From positions 1,860,001 to 1,924,000 of the forward strand of contig NZ_CP015749.1 of assembly GCF_001742145.1 (NCBI RefSeq): 64,000 nucleotides of DNA. Reading direction: 5' to 3'. The position numbers and the translations under genes are program-made. Source of the stretch: Pectobacterium parmentieri. GTDB lineage: Bacteria > Pseudomonadota > Gammaproteobacteria > Enterobacterales > Enterobacteriaceae. A model generated the notes under the pieces. It saw only the letters and a list, made by a program, of their open reading frames with translations. It had not been told where the DNA came from and ran no database searches. Positions 59,161-64,000 of the stretch are shown piece by piece. Every line of letters starts with the position of its first letter. Position 1 is the first letter of the stretch.

Positions 59161-60888
59161 TTACAGAAGCAACAGCCCTGCTTTGGGGAGCACTTTCGCC
59201 CCTGCTCGGGCAGTATCATCATAATTGTAAATATCTGTTCGGAATTGCGGCTTGCCATCATCAGCCACCCACGCGGTCAGGTAATAGAGATTAACCGGTA
59301 TGCGATGTTTCATTGAAACAAAGGTGGTATTTCCCTGATCTAACGTAGAAGAGATGCGGCTATTATTCCAGCCCGCATCCTGTAGCAACATGCTAGCCAG
59401 TTCCGATGCCTTATTGACCCGCACACAACCGGAACTCAGCGCCCGGATATCTCGCTGAAACAGATTATGATTCGGCGTGTCATGCAGATAAATTGCTTCC
59501 GAATTAGGCATATTAAATTTATAGCGCCCCAATGAATTATTTGCGCCAGGGGCCTGACGCAGACGATAAGGGAAGCGCTCTGCAGACACCCCTTGCCACT
59601 CGATCATTGAAGGGTCAATCGCCTCTGCATCCTGACTCCAGCCAGACAACACCGTATAGCCATGACGCTGCAGATAGCCAGGATCGCGCACGACTTTAGG
59701 AATGATATCCTGCCGAGTCAGCGTAGTGGGGACATTCCACGGCGGATTGACCACGACGTTATACAGTGAACTGCTCATTAGCGGTGTCTTGCGTTTCGGT
59801 TGCCCGACAATGACGCGCGACGATAAACGCTCAGCGCCATCCTGATAATAGATCAGTGAGTAATTGGGGATATTCACCATAATACCGGTATGAACATTAT
59901 CCGGTACCAGGCGCAAACGCTGGATATTCAATGCCAGCAGCGTCGCACGCATTTGCGGAGAAACATTGAGCCAATCGCGCGTGCGCTTACCAATCACGCC
60001 ATCACCTTCCAGCCCCTGCCAATGCTGGAAGCGTTTAACCGCCTCAACCAACTCGCCCGAGTAGCGATCGTCTGCATTAGCCACACCATTGTCGACAGGC
60101 GTTTGCTCAGTTAGCGGCGTGGTGGTTGCAGCGACATTTTCATTAAAAAGCGTGATGCTTTCCGTCAACGACAACATGCCAGTACGTTGCAGAATTTCAC
60201 GCAACGCCACCAGCTCGCGGCTCTGTTGTTCCGGGCGTAGAGATTCGGCCAAATTCAGGCTCGGCCACGGGCGATTGTCCGTCAGCATCGTCTTCAATGC
60301 TTCATGCATTTTGGCGTATTGCGAATGCGAAGGCGTCAGCGAGGCAACATAGGCTGCGCTGGTGCCGGAATTTACGGCCTGTTGCCATTGGGAAACGATA
60401 TTGACTGCGGGCGATTGCAGGCGATAAGGCACGCTGCTATACAACCAGTTGTTACCGTTGCGTTCTACACCAGAGACGAACTGCAAATAACCCAACATTG
60501 CGTCCGATAACACAATATCACGCGCAAATCCGGTTAATTGAGGATCGGTCAGCCAACTTACCCACGTAGTGAATTGCGGTTGTACGCCCGCTATTGCCAA
60601 TTCGGCAAGTTGCTGCTGAAACTGTTGAACCGCGCGATTATCTGCCCACATCGGTTGCATCTGGTGTTGAGCATAAAGCGAGGATAAATCCGCTAGATAA
60701 TGTACTGTCATACCGTGCGGTAGCGCAGACAAAAGCCCTACACGGCTATTTTCTACAGAAACGACACCTGCGGGTACCACCGTAGGCGCTGCTGCCAGCA
60801 CCGAAAACGAAGGGGACAGGCTTCCAACCCAAAGGCAACCCACGCGCAACAACAATCTGACCATTTTTCGCTTATGTAACAACAACAT
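59161..60888 (-). CDS. ldtD: L,D-transpeptidase LdtD (YcbB)
   Basis: Periplasmic enzyme making 3-3 cross-links in peptidoglycan under envelope stress. ATG 60888 (MLLLHKRKMVRLLLRV) is preferred: AGGGG lies eight bases upstream and a Sec signal follows (cleavage near VLAAA). A possible ATG at 60909 and a frame to 61110 lack support. Length 575 aa, shorter than E. coli's 615, mostly in the N-terminal linker. Domains: N-terminal scaffold; peptidoglycan-binding domain (LVEAVKRFQHWQGLEGDGVIG); YkuD domain with IYLHDTPNHNLFQ and catalytic Cys in SSGCVRVN. Cpx control is known in E. coli; no site was verified. Confidence 0.94.
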   Translation of the reverse strand: MLLLHKRKMVRLLLRVGCLWVGSLSPSFSVLAAAPTVVPAGVVSVENSRVGLLSALPHGMTVHYLADLSSLYAQHQMQPMWADNRAVQQFQQQLAELAIAGVQPQFTTWVSWLTDPQLTGFARDIVLSDAMLGYLQFVSGVERNGNNWLYSSVPYRLQSPAVNIVSQWQQAVNSGTSAAYVASLTPSHSQYAKMHEALKTMLTDNRPWPSLNLAESLRPEQQSRELVALREILQRTGMLSLTESITLFNENVAATTTPLTEQTPVDNGVANADDRYSGELVEAVKRFQHWQGLEGDGVIGKRTRDWLNVSPQMRATLLALNIQRLRLVPDNVHTGIMVNIPNYSLIYYQDGAERLSSRVIVGQPKRKTPLMSSSLYNVVVNPPWNVPTTLTRQDIIPKVVRDPGYLQRHGYTVLSGWSQDAEAIDPSMIEWQGVSAERFPYRLRQAPGANNSLGRYKFNMPNSEAIYLHDTPNHNLFQRDIRALSSGCVRVNKASELASMLLQDAGWNNSRISSTLDQGNTTFVSMKHRIPVNLYYLTAWVADDGKPQFRTDIYNYDDTARAGAKVLPKAGLLLL

Positions 60889-61211
60889 CCATTTATCCCC
60901 TGTACTCATTAGCCACTGTGCTTTCACGACAATCCACATTGAACATGGAAATAACAAACTGAATTGCTCACATACCGTCACACTGGCGTAAACGCATTTT
61001 CCATTGTAAAAAACGATAACGCGTGAAATATGAACATTTTTTATATAGCGCCCGTTATTACGGTACGCAGCATTACAACGAGCAACCGCGAATCCTTCAA
61101 CGGCCAGCAATCGTCTTACCGTCAGTATATAAAGAGAAAAATATTTTTGCTTCTTCTTCTGGGTATTATCTTACGCGTTTGATGAACCTATTCGCCGCCA
61201 GCATTCTCTTT
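60889..61211. other. Intergenic region upstream of ldtD
   Basis: About 320 AT-rich bases, presumably the ldtD promoter on the minus strand. A 64-aa plus-strand frame (61023-61217) has no ribosome-binding site or natural composition. No CpxR box could be recognised with confidence. Confidence 0.45.
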
Positions 61212-61245
61212 ACGTAAAAATAAAGCCGCTTAAAAAAGCGGCTTT
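61212..61245 (-). terminator. Terminator of mukB
   Basis: Minus-strand AAAGCCGCTT-TTTT-AAGCGGCTTT stem followed by T residues, about 35 bases after the mukB stop. Confidence 0.82.
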
Positions 61246-61279
61246 ATGATTATAGAGGAAAATAATCCAAGGTTTATCG

Positions 61280-64000
61280 CTACGACGCTTGCTCTTGCGT
61301 CTCTGGCGTTTCTGTTCCGAACCCACGTAACCCAACAACATGGACATGCTCGTTGTTCTGGTAAACTTTACGCACCAGCTTATAAGTGGTTCCCTTCTCG
61401 GGGCTGATATTCTCTGGAGCCGCGATGACTAACTGCATTTCCAGCCGATCGCAGAGCTCGAATAGCGTGGCGATCGATTTAGCATCCAGACGCGCCGCCT
61501 CATCGAGGAAGAGTAGACGACACGGAATAATATCTTTACCACGCAGACGCTTAGATTCTTCTTCCCAGCTCTGAACCACCATGACCAGAATCGACATCCC
61601 AGTACCAATCGCTTCCCCGGTAGACAGTGCCCCACTTTCCGCCCGCAGCCAACCATCCGCGCCACGGTTAACCTCAACTTCCATTTCAAGATAGTTGCGG
61701 TAATCCAGCAGTTCTTCGCCGATAGTTTGCGGTGTGCGCTGCCCCATATCAATTTCAGGGTTCAGGCGTTGATACAGTTTTGCCAGCGCTTCCGAGAAGG
61801 TCAGACGATTGCTGTTAAACAGATCCTGATGCATTTCCTGCTGTTCGGACAACACATTGAGAAGCGTGGTATGCGTTTCACGCACGTTAACGTTGAGCCG
61901 AACGCTCTTAACCTGACCAAACGCGACCGCTTGCAACCCTTGGTTCAGCATCCGAATACGGTTCTGCTCACGCTGGATCGTTTTACGAATGATATTTGCC
62001 ACGCTGCGCGAGCTGATAGCCAGCATCTGCTCACGCGCCGTCAGCTCTTCCGTCAGACGGTTAAGCTCGATTTCCATCTGTTCAATTGCTTCTACCGGGT
62101 CATCGGTACGGATAATATCCTGACGGATACGCTCGCGCAGGTGCTGGTAAACGGCGATGTAGAACTGGATCTTACGTTCTGGTCGCTTCGGATCTTCCGA
62201 AAGCCGCAGCACATCGCGCAGATGTTCATTATCCGCCACCGCCAGACGCAGCGCACCCAGCGCTTTATCCGACATGGAACGCAGTTCATCACCTTCCATG
62301 TAAGCCAGTTCACGGCGGTGCAGACGACGCTCAACGCCATTGTCTTTCACCAAACGCATAACCGCGCACCAGCCAGCTTTCGCTGTGACAACCTGCTCAC
62401 GCATCTGGTGGTAATCACGCTCCAGCTTGCGTAATTTCTTCTGCAAACTGTCCATTTCCGCTTCACAGAACGTAATCTGTTTTTCCAACTGATTACGCCG
62501 CGAGCGATTGGAGCTTAATGCGGCATGCAGCTCATCACGGCGCTGACGGGCACGCGCTTCGGCGTCAGCATCCGCACGCACTCCGATATCCTGCAACTCC
62601 TGCGTCAGCTCCTTCAGCATGTCCTGTTTGGCGTCATAAGAACTTTTCAGCGATGCCTGAACCTGACTATATTGTGTCAGTTGTGTCTGATGCTGACGCA
62701 GTTGTTCACGTGCTTTTGCCCGTTCAGCCTCAGCCTGTTCCAGGCGCTGGCGCAGCTTGTCATTCAGGCCAGCGTTTTCACCCAACATCCCGGCGGAATC
62801 AGCATAGCTGAAGTGTGCACGGCGTTGCACAACCTCAGTCAGCGCAAATGCCTGTTGTTTTGCCTGCCGCTGCGCGTTCTGTGCTTGGGTATAATCTTCC
62901 TGTAACTGCTCATGCTGCTGTGGATCGCTTTGCAAGACAGAAATCAACGGTTCCAGCTTTGCCAGAGTTGCCCCGTGCTGCTGAATGAAACGGGCCGACT
63001 CTTCGGTTTCATCCAGCTCCGCGCGAATCTCTTCCACGCGATCCTGCAACGTCTCATCGCACAGCAGGCTAATACGCGGAATCAGTTTATTCAACTGCGC
63101 ACTCGCCTCTTTTGCCTGCTCGTACTGCTGGCGCTGCTGCTGGTTCTCACCGTCAAAACTGGCCATCGCCCGATCCAGTTCGCCACGGCGGGAACTGAGC
63201 TTACGAATTTCCGCTTCGGGATCTTCATCGAAAACGACAGCCAGATGCGTACCGATGAATCGACTGAAAGATTGGTGTAAGCGCTGCGTTTTCTGCACGT
63301 CAAATGACAGCGTTGCGTACTGCTCTGCCAGCGCTTCACGCTCATCACGCAGGCCTTCCAGACGCATTTCCCGCGCGGCACGACCAAACAGCGGCACATC
63401 AGGGAAGCGAGAATAACGCCACTGACGCTCCGCGACTTTCACCACGACGGCACGTTCCAGTTCGTCAACGGCAAACACGCTGTCATCAAACGACTGCGGA
63501 TCGCCTTCGATCAGATACAAATCCTCTGGGCAGTCTTCCAGACCGGCAAGCTGATCGCGTACCAGAGAAAGATCGGGCACCACTATCGCATGGCGTGACG
63601 GGCCATAAAGCGCCGAGAAGTACGGCGCATCATCCAGCGTTACATCATCATAAATTTCAGATAGCAGCACGCCACCAAAACGTTCCGCCAGCGCGTTCAG
63701 GCGCGGGTCTTCTGAGCCGCCGGGCTGGCTGAGTCGCTCAACCTGCGCTTCGATTTGACGTTTGCGGGCGGCGATATCATCGCGCTCAACCGTCGTTTCG
63801 CGTTCACGCTCCAGCAAATGCTGCATGAAGGCCGTCACCTGACGGCTATCTTCAAACGTTTCGCCGCTTTGCTCGCTCAGTTGCGTCAACATTTCCTGTG
63901 CGGCCAGCCAGACTGGCGCACGCGTCGTCAGCTTCTGAATTCTCTGCAGGGTTTGCTCAAGCTCCTGACGCAACGCCATGCGGCGTTCACCGGCTTCCGC
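61280..64000 (-). CDS. mukB: Chromosome condensin subunit MukB, N-terminal part outside window
   Basis: SMC-like ATPase of the MukBEF condensin that organises and segregates the chromosome. The frame is open to the right edge, so about 906 C-terminal residues are present of the ~1480 expected; the Met at 63979 is internal. Visible are the hinge region (about the first 250 residues, with [19 protein letters not shown]), long coiled coils rich in Glu, Gln, Arg, and the C-terminal head with signature [10 protein letters not shown] and Walker [14 protein letters not shown]. The end TPETQEQAS is unstructured. It is followed by ldtD as in E. coli (mukB-ldtD-mepK). Confidence 0.97.
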   Translation of the reverse strand, partial: AEAGERRMALRQELEQTLQRIQKLTTRAPVWLAAQEMLTQLSEQSGETFEDSRQVTAFMQHLLERERETTVERDDIAARKRQIEAQVERLSQPGGSEDPRLNALAERFGGVLLSEIYDDVTLDDAPYFSALYGPSRHAIVVPDLSLVRDQLAGLEDCPEDLYLIEGDPQSFDDSVFAVDELERAVVVKVAERQWRYSRFPDVPLFGRAAREMRLEGLRDEREALAEQYATLSFDVQKTQRLHQSFSRFIGTHLAVVFDEDPEAEIRKLSSRRGELDRAMASFDGENQQQRQQYEQAKEASAQLNKLIPRISLLCDETLQDRVEEIRAELDETEESARFIQQHGATLAKLEPLISVLQSDPQQHEQLQEDYTQAQNAQRQAKQQAFALTEVVQRRAHFSYADSAGMLGENAGLNDKLRQRLEQAEAERAKAREQLRQHQTQLTQYSQVQASLKSSYDAKQDMLKELTQELQDIGVRADADAEARARQRRDELHAALSSNRSRRNQLEKQITFCEAEMDSLQKKLRKLERDYHQMREQVVTAKAGWCAVMRLVKDNGVERRLHRRELAYMEGDELRSMSDKALGALRLAVADNEHLRDVLRLSEDPKRPERKIQFYIAVYQHLRERIRQDIIRTDDPVEAIEQMEIELNRLTEELTAREQMLAISSRSVANIIRKTIQREQNRIRMLNQGLQAVAFGQVKSVRLNVNVRETHTTLLNVLSEQQEMHQDLFNSNRLTFSEALAKLYQRLNPEIDMGQRTPQTIGEELLDYRNYLEMEVEVNRGADGWLRAESGALSTGEAIGTGMSILVMVVQSWEEESKRLRGKDIIPCRLLFLDEAARLDAKSIATLFELCDRLEMQLVIAAPENISPEKGTTYKLVRKVYQNNEHVHVVGLRGFGTETPETQEQAS

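Noticed and set aside
61023..61217. 64-aa plus-strand frame upstream of ldtD
   Set aside because: No ribosome-binding site and no resemblance to any family; likely the ldtD promoter region.

Overview
The window comes from an enterobacterial chromosome, most probably a soft-rot Pectobacterium or a close relative. This is inferred from protein similarity to E. coli K-12 homologues as remembered, from E. coli-like gene order, and from a PTS beta-glucoside transporter with its own porin. No database search was run. The window is complete housekeeping chromosome with three accessory patches. Two genes are cut by the window edges: a PTS EIIC gene at the left and mukB at the right.

Layout. 1-2.9 kb: end of a beta-glucoside/cellobiose uptake locus (EIIC, EIIA, LamB-type porin). 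2.9-8.3 kb, minus strand: ruvB-ruvA, ruvC, yebC, nudB, aspS. 8.8-13.6 kb, plus strand: an EAL-HDOD protein, yecE, yecN, a MITE-like repeat, then cmoA-cmoB. 13.6-16.7 kb: an accessory patch where E. coli carries torYZ. It holds a decayed TetR/SnoaL-like remnant, a near-consensus Fur box with a strong promoter, a three-gene cassette (68-aa protein, papain-like cysteine protease, 200-aa unknown), and short coupled ORF remnants. 16.9-20.9 kb: cutC, yecM, a 39-aa membrane protein, argS. 21-29.4 kb: murJ, mviM, yceH, rimJ, then mdtH, grxB, yceB, then ycdY-ycdX. 29.67 kb: tRNA-Ser(GGA).

29.8-35.6 kb is the second accessory patch, AT-rich over much of its length: an orphan ParB-fold-like protein, two tandem secreted LprI-domain proteins, and an SDR oxidoreductase with a MarR regulator and two palindromic candidate operators. 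A chemoreceptor follows at 35.7-37.2 kb. Core synteny resumes with rmf (55 aa), pqiC-pqiB-pqiA, uup, rlmKL, ycbX, zapC, pyrD, pepN, pncB, asnS, ompF, aspC, gloC, mepK, ldtD and mukB, matching the E. coli 21-22 min region.

Functional groupings: Holliday junction processing (RuvABC); tRNA charging and wobble modification (AspRS, ArgRS, AsnRS, CmoAB); envelope assembly and stress (MurJ, MepK, LdtD, PqiABC, OmpF); cell division and chromosome organisation (ZapC, MukB); nucleotide and NAD synthesis (PyrD, PncB). The most interesting candidate for an undescribed system is the Fur-box-preceded papain-like protease cassette at 14.45-16.14 kb. The most curious small-scale feature is a triplicated 17-bp start region at ruvC, which places the Shine-Dalgarno sequence in front of a decoy mini-ORF.
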